From Saturnia japonica (taxonomy: Eukaryota; Arthropoda; Insecta; Lepidoptera; Saturniidae), in assembly GCA_033032175.1 (NCBI GenBank), contig CM065323.1:2480001-2544000 (forward strand): a stretch of DNA of 64,000 bases. Reading direction: 5' to 3'. The position numbers and the translations under genes are program-made. The stretch's first letter is position 1, and every line of letters starts with the position of its first letter. Positions 1 to 10,168 of the stretch are shown here, piece after piece. The notes beneath the pieces are model-generated. The model was not told the origin of the DNA, searched no databases, and saw nothing but the letters and a program-made list of their open reading frames with translations.

Positions 1-52
1 CATTCAAGGAGCTCTGAAAACCCTACTCATCGCAGAAACACAACACAAGGCT
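1..52 (+). repeat. Fragment of interspersed repeat family D
   Basis: The first 50 bases match 40597-40648 at most positions, sharing the words gagctctg, aaccctactca and cacaagg. Only one end of the family lies here, so the copy is cut by the window edge. The class is unknown. Confidence 0.5.
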
Positions 53-729
53 ATTGGCTGAGATCTTTTCTAATCTTACTAGTTGAACTTTTCCAAGAAG
101 AGAGAAAATAGACTTTTTTTATATCATAGTTAAATACTTTATACTGAAAATAATACTGACGTGCAAACGACCCATTGCTGGGCAAAAGACCTTTTTCCAA
201 AAGGTTTGGGTATAATCACTATGCCACCCCACGATATATTGGCGATTTCATAAGCCAAACAATACACACTTCTATATTTTAACAAGGACATTTCACAAGC
301 AATCACGCTTCCTCACGATGTTTTCCTTCAACGTCAACCGAAAATAAATTTAAGCGAATTCCTAATAATTCACTGATATATGCTATGAATCGTACTTGCG
401 GACATGAAATAGATATTCCACTGGTCTAAATCACTCCACTACTACGACCTAGCACTAGTATACTTTACTTTAGTATATTACTTTCGTTTTTATAACTATC
501 ATAAAGTCGGAAAAATCCTGCTCACCTTACTGATAGCGTGTAGACGGCGAAATCTGTTTCCCGTTCCTTTCACTTCCTCGAGTAATATTTTAACGCGTAA
601 TCTAAAGCATGTTACGCGTCAACTTATGCCGTGATGTCATCAGATTGGACGGATGGTGGTAATTTTTATTTTTACCATAAGTTTCCTCCATTTCGAATCT
701 CATAGTAGATTTCTTTATGAGATATGATA

Positions 730-1063
730 TCTTTTATTGAGTAATACGTGAAGCAAAATCTTTCGGTAACTTTTTAAGAGTATTGCGTACGAGGATGACT
801 GAGATTTGGCATAGTTAAAGTTTATACGGAGATGGAGATGGTTACTAATATATTAAATAAAATAAATTAATACCGCGAATCCTAAATCGTCCAGTGCCAT
901 TGAACTTAGACCCCCCAAATTATTGACATTGTCACTCAACGAAAAGTGACAGCAAGTGATGTAGATAAATACTCATTGTTTATGAATACTGTAAATGTCA
1001 AACAGAAAATAGTCTATGAACAAAAAGTCGCTGGTTGAATTTCGACCTTAGAGCGATCGCTAG
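730..1063 (+). mobile_element. Helitron-like non-autonomous element, copy A
   Basis: The copy starts with TC after an A and ends with CTAG before a T, the A|TC...CTAG|T arrangement of Helitrons. A short hairpin (ggttga / tcgacc) lies about 12 nt before the terminal CTAG, as Helitron 3' ends require. It shares the start-proximal word aatacgtgaagcaaaa and the internal words gacattgtcactcaa and caaatgtcaaacagaaaatag with copies at 10774, 13681 and 27850 (minus). It has no coding capacity. It may be related to the lepidopteran lep1-type Helitron family, which is recalled and not verified. Confidence 0.65.
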
Positions 1064-1551
1064 TACTATTTAATCGACTTCAAAAAAGGAGGAGCAATTT
1101 GATTGTATATTTTTTAAGGGTGTTCAGGCATAATTATCCGATTAAATGATTTTTTTTTTTCGTTGAAAATAGATAATTGCAATGGTGGTTCTATTTTATT
1201 TTTGTTTGCATCGGACCTTAGAATTTGAATGAACTTGAACTCCTGATTTTTTTATGTTTACACTTTTTTTAGCTTGTGACGGAAGTGCGTTATGATACAG
1301 TCAAATATTTTAATTAACACTAATTACACATTATTTGTCATTGATGAGTAAAAAAACAGTTAAATGAATTTACAGTATTTTTTCATTAATGGCTAACTTC
1401 ATCAGGTTTTTGGCACTGGTTTTTGTTTTGTTTCACCAAAGAAGTATAAGTTCTTATATGCGACACATTTTTATTGCAATATTAAGTTATATAACCAAAC
1501 TTAACTATTCTAGATAAAGACATAAAAATTTATTTCAATTAATTATGATGT

Positions 1552-1557
1552 TTTATT
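1552..1557 (-). terminator. Putative poly(A) signal of the OBP gene
   Basis: AATAAA on the minus strand, about 25 nt after the TAA that closes the last OBP exon. A second AATAAA lies about 20 nt further on. The position fits a 3'-end signal, but the motif is common in AT-rich DNA. Confidence 0.4.
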
Positions 1558-1582
1558 ATTGCATTGCTAAAACAAACAAATA

Positions 1583-1673
1583 TTATGCCTTCAGATGCAA
1601 TTCGGGAGCATATTTAAAAATGCAGGTCGTTATTTCGTTTCCGAGCTCGCACGTATGTTTCTTGGTGCTTAAT
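1583..1673 (-). CDS. OBP exon 4 (C5, C6 and stop), frame discordant
   Basis: The exon follows a clear acceptor (pyrimidine-rich tract, then TTTCAG ending at 1674) and closes with TAA at 1583-1585. The frame used reads LSTKKHTCELGNEITTC and then FKYAPEL, giving C5-x8-C6. That frame starts one base after the acceptor (phase 2), while exon 3 ends in phase 0. Read in phase 0 the exon begins I-K-H and soon hits a stop. A downstream AG (CACCAAG|AAA) would fit in phase but leaves only 6 residues between C4 and C5, shorter than the usual 8-14. Confidence 0.75.
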
Positions 1674-4600
1674 CTGAAATAAAATTAGAACATTTTTATA
1701 GATTATCTTACTAATACAGGCGAATGTTTGTGAGCGTGTTTATTTGTTTGTTACTTTTCCACGCTCAAACGGCTGGACCAATTTTAATGAAATTTGGTAT
1801 GGGGGTAGCTGACATCCTGGCTTAACGAATTGCTACTTTTAAGATGTCTTTCAAACTATACGTGAGTGAAACCGCGTGGCACAGCTCGTAATTTATAAAA
1901 GTGATCAATAAATATAAACAGAGCCGAAGTTTTTCAAGCTAGCAGTAGTTATTTGATATTTCAAGAAAATCTCTCATTCAAATGTGTCATCAATTTTGAA
2001 CTCAGGTACATGAAAGTAGTTGTTATGTATTTTGATAATCATATGGGATTTCGTTTTGGTCAGGCGTATTAGTATAGTGATAACGCAAGTCAGTTCGACA
2101 AATTTGTAATCTCTGTACACGAAGCGAAAATACCGTCGCTCTGACTTGATTTTCTCGTTTGGTGTTATAGTCTTAGGAAACTACTGTACAATACTAAATT
2201 AATATACAAAATAAATTGTCACACCCGTGAGTAATAAAATCCCGTTATCTTTCGCGTAAAGACTTTATCCGAACACCAAATTACAAACAAATTCACAAAT
2301 CACTACTTCAAATCAGTAGTCTTGACGTACTTACAGTTTTCTCTCTATGATCTTCTTATAGATGTTTCTTTCTACATCGTTTAATGTTGTAAAAATAGAA
2401 CTATCTTGGGGCGAGGAATGGCTCGCTTATATACTCAAATAAGACGATCTCGAAATCACTAGAAAGTACTCGAATTTGTAAAAAATATGAGTCATCGTTT
2501 TTAAAAGAAGAGGAACAATCTATGTTTAGATCATTGTTTATTGACGCAATCCAAGCGATAAGGTCTTTGTAAGTGTGAATAAAAGTAATGCTTCCTCGAA
2601 CCTATGACAACATACTCGATATTTCCAGTACATTCTAGAAGATTCCAGAGATTTCGAGAATGGTGATTTCATTCTATTTTTACTCAGATCATAACAATAC
2701 GTAATATGTCTGTTGTTACAATTTAAAAAAGTTTTCGATTAGATCGCGGCCGTACTCAAACCCTTTACTTTGGAAGGCAAAGGAATCAACGAATGAACTA
2801 AAAGGGGATCAACAAATTTGAATTTCAACTCGCCGGAGGGTTCGCCCTAAATTGCATTATCCCATATTACACTACGTCGGACATTACTGATCTTTGAGCA
2901 ATACAGACTAAATTTTCAATCGTGCCGCTGTAATTTATTTTTCAATATTTATATCGTAGCTAGGGATATAAACCTACTCGATTCTTAAGTAGTAAACGTT
3001 TCAAATAAGAAGATACCTAACTGTACTTAGCCGTCAGTCAGATCGATACGCATCTCGCATGATAATTCAGTAAAAAAATATATGTACGATCGGAAAAACA
3101 ATGACATATTCAAATTAATAGCTGTACTCGGTGTCTTTAAACAAAAAAAGAAAACACCTATCTAGGTAAACTTGGAATGTACAACATTATCTAAATGCAA
3201 AGTTTCATCGAAATCGTTGGAGTCGTTTCCGAGAAACCAATTATATATAATATATAAGAATTACTCACTTAATTTAATAAGATATTGCATGCCGCGTGAC
3301 CTTACATGACATATATTTATAAAATATAATTACTTTTTTTTATTAATAAATCATTAACAAAGAGAAATACATTATGCGGTACGAAGTATTGGATTTTTTT
3401 AAATTCACAATTAATACTTACTTAACAAGTCAGAAATCTCACGGATATTAAAGAAAGTAGCAATATTGTTTTGCAAATGAATTGAGGAATGTAAATTCCT
3501 ACAGCTATAATTGAAGGAACTGCTATGGAATTTAGCATCCGTTTGGTCTCGGCTTTTTTATTGGTAACAACCAGCGGATATGTTTTTTTGAGTCCCATGT
3601 AATAATTTTGCCATTAATCGGGCACAAAGCCAAACTCCAAGCTTCTACTGAGAACTTCATAGAAAACCCCAATTATACTTTGCTCGATCTGGGAATCGAA
3701 CCTCTTTTTGTAGAAGAAAACTACACTTTAAACTCAACAGCGAAAATAAGCCAAAATAAATTATATACAAGCAAATAGTACAGATAATAAATACAAAAAT
3801 AAATAACATTCTTTTTAAGGAATATAAACAATTTTGCTATAAGGGTTTGTACGACCTGAGTGTCCATTTTGTCTCGATGTAATATTTTGTGTGCATACCT
3901 CTTTCTCGCAATTTTCCGATACGATTTTCATGTGCTCCAATTTCTTTTTGTTGGCGAACACGAGGGGCGATACTGCCGTCATGAAGCCGATCTTCGAATA
4001 TTTGTTATTCTTCACTACACCGATCTGCGTAGGTAAATGTAAGAATTATATAACACAGTTTTTGAAGCACTTTTTGTGATGTCTCTAAAAACGCTATTTT
4101 AATTATATAGTAATACAGAAATGAGGTGATCCATATTAGAACCAAATTAACTGATCTCTAATCAAATCAAATAAAAATATTTTTTATTCTTCTTCTTCCT
4201 AGCTTGGCAACCGGTCCTTTTAATGAAGACCATTACTGCCATTACCGAGTGAATTATAGTGCCATGTGTTATGACGATTCAGTATCCTAACAAGATGGTG
4301 GCTCCCTTGTTAGAACTTTCTAGGAAGTTTTTCTGGGGCCTCAGAATTAATGCTTTCAGCTTATATTTATAATCCATTTCACTTATGCACAAAAACCAAA
4401 CTATATCACGCAAAACGCCGCCAATATTACGTAATATAGGGTCAAAAATCTAAGTTAATGAATTAAAAATAAAAACCACAACATGTCACTTCAAGATCCC
4501 GCCAAAACTTCCCCTTCTTCTTCTCTCTATATAATGACAACGTGTGTGTAAACACAGTTCTGCCAATGTCACGTATATAGAACCATAAACGAAGAAGATT

Positions 4601-7600
4601 TATCGTAAACTATGATCTGTTTATTAATTTAAAATGTATCCAATCCGGGCTATCCATAAACAAACACAAAGACAACACGACACAATATACATAATAACTA
4701 ATCCTACAACATTTATTACAGAACTATAGTCTATAGAATAAGATTAGAAACATGCACGAAATATCTTTACCATCTACAGTTTAATTTTGTTAATTATAAT
4801 ACATTTTGACAGGAATTCTACTTTGAAAGGGTTATCGGGGACAAGCGTTAGAAGGCACATAAGGTTAGTAGGACGGGGAATACAAGGAGGTAAAACATCA
4901 TAAAGGGAGAATCTATTCCTAGTATAGTTAAAAAATATGTGATCAGAAGAACCTTCCTCCAAACCATATTAATCATTTTTTATTCAATTTAGGCCCTAAG
5001 GAGGCACTTATGAATGTCAAAACATTACCACCGGTTCGGAAAATATCCCGGCCATCGAGAAGAACCGACAAGAAACTCGATCAGGTTTATCAACGTCTTA
5101 TTATCTTTTTTAAATTGTTTTTACAGTATTAAATTATATACAGTTATTATCATTTTCAGTAGATGTACAGAGAGGAAATGACATCCAGACATCATCATTC
5201 ACGCAATCTGGCAACCTAAAAAACTTTTATTTGTTTTACTAAGTGTAAAAGATGGAATGACTATTGTATATTTATTTTATAATTAAAATTGTGCCTGTTA
5301 GTTACAAGTTCGAAATTATCTTCACTCTTCCGAACATACATTATATTTTCCAAGATGTATTGGGAAGGCAAAGTTAAGATACTAAATTCTTAAAACTTTT
5401 TCCTCAATGATTCGCGTGGTCCGATGTCATAAATTGCTCGATCTGCCCGTTTTTGTAATACAATTACAAAATTAGAATTACTAGACTTAAGTGGAAATGT
5501 AGATACTCCACGTTGCTCGTAGGACGGATAGGGCCGATGAGTTCTTGAGTAGTGGCCAAGTACCGAAAGACGCAGTGTCGGCAAACCCTTTACAAGGTGG
5601 ACAGACGACCTGGTAAAAATTTCGAGCAAATGTAAAGAGCCCAGGATCAACCACAGTTGTTTTTCAGCTGAAATTATGTCTTAAATGGTTTATAAATTTA
5701 AATTTTGTACAGTAGTCCATAAAACTTGTATACACATAAATAAAATTAAAGTGTCTGTTTGTAATCTCAATATAACAGATTTTTACTAAACGCATGTGAA
5801 TGTGTACATACGGTAGCAAAAAATCAATTTTTAAAATTCTCGTCTGTCAGTTTGTTCCGGGTAAGCTCTGAAATGGTTGAACCAATTTTGACGGGATTTT
5901 CACTGGCAGATAACTGATATCATAAGGAGTGTGGCGACATCTACATAGCGACACATAGCGACATCTATAGAGCCACATAAGACGGATCCTACTATCCTAC
6001 ATTGCGCTATAGAAATTAACTCATTCATTGAGTATATATACAAGAACCCGACTACAACCGTTGGGCAGCTGCCCGCCAGACATAGCACCCGCCTGGCCGG
6101 AGGATCCTCCCTTTTCTATGGCGGATGAGGAACTTTACTCTCTGTTCCTCACACCTCCGCTAAAGGAGTAACTTAGGCTGCTATTATTTTAGAAAAAGAA
6201 TTAGAGTTCCGCGCAATCAAAATAAAGGAATATGAAAATAGTAGTGGGTGACTCAATTTGGGCGTTTAAATGGCTTACCCTGAGTAATCCATAAGATATA
6301 AATTAAATTAATGTACTACATAACTGTAGCTCTTAAAAATACCTACAAAAAAGTTAGCGAGATTATATTTCTATCTTCTAAGGATCACCCGCAATAAGTA
6401 TGTGCCAAATATACGGTATTCTGTAGTTTACGCGAGAGTAGCCCCAAGTACGGTGATTAATAAATTTACAATCATAATAATATCATATTTATCTATCTTG
6501 ACCACATTAAAATAAGAGGTTGAGCAAGCGTCTTTCTAAATGGATTTTTTTTTTAACAATTTTCGTGCGCATTGTAAACATTCATTATCATGTTGTTCAA
6601 AACGGGTCTAAAGAAGTGTAAATTGAAAAAGAAAAATGTTCATATAAATAGCTTCATATATACTAAATCAGGTTGAAAATACTGTTTGTATTCGTAAGGT
6701 CAATCGGTTGCTAGGTCTTTATGACCTTTTGACAGAAGATAATTCATTTATTTATTTACAAATTATAGAGCATTATACAAGCTAATTTTATGTATGATTT
6801 TTTAAAAGTAAGTACTTCTTTCATAGTCGTAATATTCTCCTCAGTTAAATTCTTTGCATCATAATAGAAACATATGGGGTCGTTTCGACCTTCTTCCACA
6901 ACGAACGTGTTAATACGTACTGATGCATTAAAAATAATATGGTTCATTACCTTTTCTAGCAAACATTTGATGATACATGCAGCCTTTTCAGGAAATGGTG
7001 GATCGTTGCGTAGATGCTGTATATCGGCTTCCGTTGCATTAACATGAACCATGCATGACCGCGCAGTACTGATCAGAGTTTTTTGGACCACAGCCGTGAA
7101 TGGATTCTCGGCTTAACAACAAAATAATATTATTAAAATTGGACTTCTTTTGGTGCGGCTAGAAGGGTGTAGAAATGAAACCTGCTCGCGTATCATGTGA
7201 CGGAACTGAGACATGGTGAAGTTAGCCGTTAGTAATAATAATTTTACTTCACTTTAGCATTTTTTACCATTGTCACTCGTAAAAAGACATTTTACTTCAT
7301 CGATAAGAGTGACTAAAACACTCTTTTAGTCACAAAAGAATTTTAAAAAATATATTTAGAACAAGCACAAATTGTATAAATTATGTATGAAAAAAATTGC
7401 ACGTATAAGTGATAGAAGTGAAACTTCTTGAAATAAAAATCTTTGATGGGATTTCGTTAACTTTTAAAAAATAGAGTACATAACTCGTGAATAAAATTTA
7501 ATCTCGTTTCTTGTATCCCTCGAATTAAATTCCCTCTTTTTTCACTTGTTTTGTAGGCTACTATTTTTAGTTATATTTTTTCTTGCGTTCGGGTTTTTTG

Positions 7601-8170
7601 ATTCCTTTTTAATAATTTAGCTTGTTTATACAAAGTTTTCACATAAAAAAAAAACGACAGGAAAATGAGTTTTTCATTATTATCATTGATCACTAGATGA
7701 TGTTTTTGACACACGAAATAAAAATGTTGTACGTATTTTTGTTTGTTACTATAAAGGAGGTCAAAAAAGTCAAAACATCTTACGTGCATACCATAAGTAC
7801 CCACAATTTTTTTCTTGTATCCTTCACCATAACTAAGTTACAACGTTCGAATTGAAAGCTGGTAATCTTCGATAGACAAACTTGGAAGGCTTATCTTTGG
7901 TTACATTGTCACTTACTTCTATATTAGTATTATGTAACTACTAAAGAGGTTATAAAGATCAAACGACGCACAGAAAATAGTCGAAAGGTCTTTTCGACCT
8001 CCTATATCAGAATTTGCACTGTAGGATTTTAATAATTTCTTTTGCTATATCGAGTTTTCATATAAAATGATAGTCTTACCCTTCTCAGAATTGGCCATAA
8101 CTAAACAAATTGAGCATAGAACGTAAAGCGAAAGTACAAACCGACACGGAACGAGCATTATCGCAGTCAT
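1583..8170 (-). CDS. Odorant-binding protein gene (four exons; last exon apparently frameshifted)
   Basis: This is a spliced gene for a small secreted PBP/GOBP-family protein, a type that carries hydrophobic odorants in sensillar lymph. Exons on the minus strand are 8170-8080, 7111-6951, 4024-3899 and 1673-1583. The pieces give a hydrophobic signal peptide, then C1-x25-C2-x3-C3-x42-C4, and a last exon with C5-x8-C6 followed by the family-typical FKYAPEL ending. These spacings fit the insect OBP signature. Introns are about 970, 2930 and 2230 bp, and the last two are full of repeats. Exon joins 1/2 (phase 1) and 2/3 (phase 0) are consistent. Exon 3 ends in phase 0, but the C5/C6 frame of exon 4 needs phase 2, so there is an indel, an unseen mini-exon or a pseudogene. 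Total length of about 155 residues is normal. The subfamily is not assigned. Confidence 0.85.
1715..1895 (-). repeat. RTE-type LINE 3'-tail remnant
   Basis: On the plus strand it carries acgctcaaacggctggacc, then aattttaatgaaatttggtatg, and ends in ...gaaaccgcgtggcacagct. That wording recurs in degraded form at 30690 and 44757. The complement would be the LINE tail ending near an actag-like start. It sits in OBP intron 3, next to exon 4. Confidence 0.5.
2217..2696 (-). mobile_element. Solo LTR with TATA box and heat-shock-like motifs
   Basis: Read on the minus strand it begins TGTTATGATC and ends CACGGGTGTGACA. A second LTR at 28445-28840 begins TGTTATGATT and ends CACGGGTGTAACA, and both contain ATATAAGCGA. 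That pairing supports LTR ends of one superfamily. No internal retroelement region adjoins, so it is a solo LTR. No target duplication is visible (flanks taaat and atacg), which suggests age. Upstream of its TATA box (2425-2432) lie TTC-GAA-TTC arrays at 2633-2660 and three GAA triplets spaced exactly 10 bp apart at 2452-2474. It lies within OBP intron 3. Confidence 0.55.
3130..3262 (+). repeat. Interspersed repeat tail, pair with 23276-23400
   Basis: It shares ggtaaacttggaat, acattatctaaatgcaaag, tcgaaatcgtt and gagaaaccaatta in the same order with 23276-23400. The wording (catcgaaatcgttggagtcg followed by a run ending in tata) resembles a LINE 3' tail. It lies in OBP intron 3. Confidence 0.5.
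3573..3704 (-). mobile_element. tRNA-derived SINE, partial copy
   Basis: The minus strand reads gaggttcgattcccag, agatcgagcaaagt, ctatgaagttctcagtag and cttggagtttggctttgtgc, then an attacatgggact tract. These line up with the SINE at 45218-45466 from its box B into its body. The tRNA 5' half and the 3' end are missing. It is inserted in OBP intron 3 in the gene's own orientation. Confidence 0.6.
3899..4024 (-). CDS. OBP exon 3 (region between C3 and C4, including C4)
   Basis: A 126-bp exon of 42 codons, phase 0 at both ends. The acceptor is CTACGCAG and the donor GAG|GTATGC. It encodes IGVVKNNKYSK, then GFMTAVSPLVFANKKK, then SENCEKE, in which the cysteine is C4. Joined to exon 2 it gives CLLEK-IGVVK and a C3-C4 spacing of 42, at the upper end of the OBP norm. 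Confidence 0.88.
4365..4515 (+). repeat. Interspersed repeat, pair with 16795-16915
   Basis: Shared words with 16795-16915 include ttcacttatg, aaccaaactatatcacgcaaaa, ccaatatta and atcccgccaaaa. This copy carries about 30 extra bases after the shared word atatagg. Class unknown. It sits in OBP intron 2. Confidence 0.5.
5505..5665 (+). pseudogene. RTE-type LINE ORF C-terminal remnant
   Basis: The plus strand translates to WPSTERRSVGKPFTRWTDDL, matching the conserved R-R-S-V-G-x-P-x-x-R-W-x-D-D tail of RTE-clade reverse-transcriptase proteins that is common in Lepidoptera. Flanking frames are broken. It is non-functional and lies in OBP intron 2. Confidence 0.6.
5738..6455 (-). repeat. Interspersed repeat family A, interrupted copy
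   Basis: It follows the family A order on the minus strand: a word near ttttagaaaaagaatta, a ttttgacggg block, a cactggcagataactgatat block and a degraded terminal. It is split by an insertion at 5930-6162. Family A copies elsewhere are 19569 (+), 21118 (+), 26897 (+), 45085 (-) and 55774 (-). The family carries an aaaatcggt-ccaaccgtttcgg block followed by cagacagacag, as seen in LINE 3' ends, so it is probably a non-LTR-derived sequence. Confidence 0.6.
5930..6162. mobile_element. Insertion with 6-bp duplication inside family A; possible solo LTR
   Basis: Uninterrupted family A copies read straight from gatatataggaagtaac into ttaggctac. Here 233 bp are inserted, flanked on both sides by aaggag (5924-5929 and 6163-6168). 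The insert starts TGTGGCGACATC and contains gtatatatacaag, a TATA-like box. The duplication size and the TG start suggest an LTR, but the 3' end (CCGCTA) is not a clean CA. Confidence 0.5.
6951..7111 (-). CDS. OBP exon 2 (C1, C2, C3)
   Basis: A 161-bp exon after acceptor GTTGTTAAG and ending CTAGAAAAG|GTAATG. It encodes the mature N-terminus, then C1 in ARSCMVHVNATEADIQHL, then PFPEKAACIIKCLLEK with C2 and C3 three residues apart. The C1-C2 spacing is 25. It continues the exon 1 frame through a split alanine codon (G|CC). Confidence 0.88.
7309..7333. repeat. Perfect 10-bp stem-loop
   Basis: GTGACTAAAA, a 5-base loop (CACTC), then the exact complement TTTTAGTCAC. It lies in OBP intron 1. A function is not evident. 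Confidence 0.6.
8080..8170 (-). CDS. OBP exon 1 (start codon and signal peptide)
   Basis: ATG at 8168-8170 opens a 30-codon exon with a basic residue followed by a long hydrophobic run (FVLSLYVLCSICLVMA), then NSEK. This is a secretion signal, with cleavage likely after the VMA. The donor is G|GTAAGA (phase 1). A second in-frame ATG four codons in could also serve as start. The first is preferred because it gives the basic-then-hydrophobic order either way. Confidence 0.8.
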
Positions 8171-8427
8171 GCTCAAAATAAAATATACTCAATGCGATGA
8201 AAGTAATAATTTTGTGACATTTAACCGTTCGACTGTTTGATAATATCTTTCCGGTTGCACGGTTTCGCTTATCGACCGTAATGGCGTACGGGAAATTAAA
8301 TATTTTCCTGTCTGTTGTTGGTGTTTTTATTTACAATATTTTCAGTTCTGTAGATACTACTATTTTTATGGATTTTGCATCAAATATTTTGATTCTAGTG
8401 ATCGTAAATGTGACTGTTATTATTGTT

Positions 8428-8612
8428 AGAAGTGTTATTAGTGTTTTCTGTGAAATTCTCAGTAGCAGATCGGAGATTGGTTTTGTACCAGATTTAAGGC
8501 AATAAGCTAACCCCCTTATAACATGGGGTTTAAAAAAATGTGGCAAACTGTGGGTGTATATTAGTACACTTCTGCCTAACCCTTCGGAAATACATGCGTG
8601 ATCGTATGTGAA
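8428..8612 (+). mobile_element. tRNA-derived SINE, body only
   Basis: It matches the body of the SINE at 45218-45466: gtgaaattctcagtagcag, atcggagattggttttgt, catgggg, actgtgggtgtat, cctaacccttcgg and gcgtgat, in order. The tRNA-like head with boxes A and B is absent or decayed. Confidence 0.6.
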
Positions 8613-8902
8613 TAATATATCGAAAATACAGATAGTGCACGGGAGGTGAACGAAAAGTGTTTCCTTTTTCAAGAGTGAAAACTTTCTGATTTTGCTTATG
8701 ATCCACGGACCGCTTGTTATATAGTTATAAAAAACAAAGAAACTGTCATCTCTATTACTTGTAAAAAGTAATTTAAAAAAAAATACAATTAATAAGAAGC
8801 GACATAATTAATAGCAACAGTACAAGATCTATTTGCAACTCATAAAATTATCTTCGTTTTTAAAATCAATTCGATAAGATAATCAATTCTGTTTAATTCA
8901 CT

Positions 8903-9197
8903 CCTTGCCTTTCCACAACAGAACCACACGCGCTCGGCTTCGAGGTCATAGTTTTTATTGTAAACTCCATCTCAACATAAACTAAAAAGTTCTCTATGTC
9001 TCATCTTTGTAGTAGTTACCTTGAAACTGTGGTACCATTTCCCGGCCACAATGTATTCCCTACTTCTTACGACATCGGATCCTTCAAGCGTAGCATGATA
9101 GCGGTGACCGCCGATGGATTTAGATCTCTCGGTGGTCACCGTTATGTTTGGATATTGTACTGTGCTTGTCATCAAGGGACAATACCATCAATTTGCT
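8903..9197 (+). mobile_element. CR1-like LINE 3' fragment
   Basis: It contains the recurring order tttccacaacagaa, ccatttcccggcca, cgacatcggatccttcaag, gcgtagcatg, gccgatgga, tctcggtggt, gtactgtgcttgtcatcaaggg. The same order occurs at 33805, 58110 and, inverted, at 19060, 38690 and 39470. The coding trace (Y-x-x-G-S-F-K-R-x) resembles the end of CR1/L2-type ORF2 proteins. It is a 5'-truncated, dead copy. Confidence 0.6.
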
Positions 9198-9623
9198 GAG
9201 CTACTATATAAAAAGCAAGCAAAGATGAAGAAATTCAGTTCTTTTCACATTGTCTATTGCTTTGTTTAACTATTTATTGATCAGCTTAGAATACCTGTTT
9301 TCAATTGAACTAAATAAGAATAAGGGATCACTCCCAGATGTTCTTTTATTGTCTCAATATAAGTCCATAATTACACGATGTTTTAATTTTAATATCCTTT
9401 GCCCTACTAATATTAAAAAATATGTTTTGTCTTGTCTCTTTTGTTTCTGTTAAATCTAGTGAAATAAAATTGAATCTACTGAATTTTGAGTCTTCTGAGA
9501 TAGAATTTAGTGTATAAGTTTACCCTCCCAATACAGCCTTGATAACTTAATGTATATTTGTAAAAACTTAGACAAGTTAAATTTTGTCAAAGAGCAGGAC
9601 AATATTAATAATAGAAATACAGG

Positions 9624-10168
9624 GTTATTGGTAATTCGACGTATTCCCGTTAGGAGGTGATAGGGGTGAATATTTGTGATAATTTTAATACCCTTATTGT
9701 ATAATGATACAAAAGTGAACCACTTTTGAGTTATCATGTTTTTTAGCTTTTTTTCAAAATAAGTCAAAAATGCAACATTTTTTAATTTATTTAAAAAAGT
9801 ATCAAGTTGAATCTCATTTTTTCTTCTGATTTATAAAAATGATTAAACACTAAGATACTTTTTCACTAAAATACATTAAAAACAAAAAAAAAAACGTAAG
9901 GAAACTTGGATTGCAGATTATTTTAACAACATAACCGTTTTCTTAACTCCCCATCAATATATAACAACTAGGAACTTACTTCAAAGAAATTGAATAAAAT
10001 GACCTGAAAAACAAAGGAAGCAGGCGGAAATTTGTATGTATTTTGAAAAAAGGTATAATACATGATAACTCAAAAATGGTTCACTTTTGCAAAATGTATA
10101 TGGGGTTAAAATTATCACAAATATTCAACCCTATCACCTCCTAACGGGAATACTTCGAATTGGTAATA
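9624..10168. mobile_element. Fold-back element with ~140-bp inverted arms
   Basis: The left arm (9624-9763) and right arm (about 10030-10168) are inverted copies: tattcccgttaggaggtgat and aatatttgtgataatttta run one way on the left and complementary on the right, as do agtgaacca and gagttatcatg. About 270 bp separate them. Outer ends are ttattggtaattcga and its complement. There is no transposase ORF. A non-autonomous fold-back or MITE-type element is the simplest reading. Confidence 0.65.

Noticed and set aside
2340..2440. Independent heat-shock gene start on the minus strand (TATA box and a GTAAGT donor)
   Set aside because: The region has matching LTR ends on both sides and no heat-shock protein coding sequence follows, so an LTR promoter is the simpler reading.
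8281..8505. 74-codon plus-strand open frame with a hydrophobic N-terminus
   Set aside because: Its second half is the body of a SINE, so the frame is incidental.
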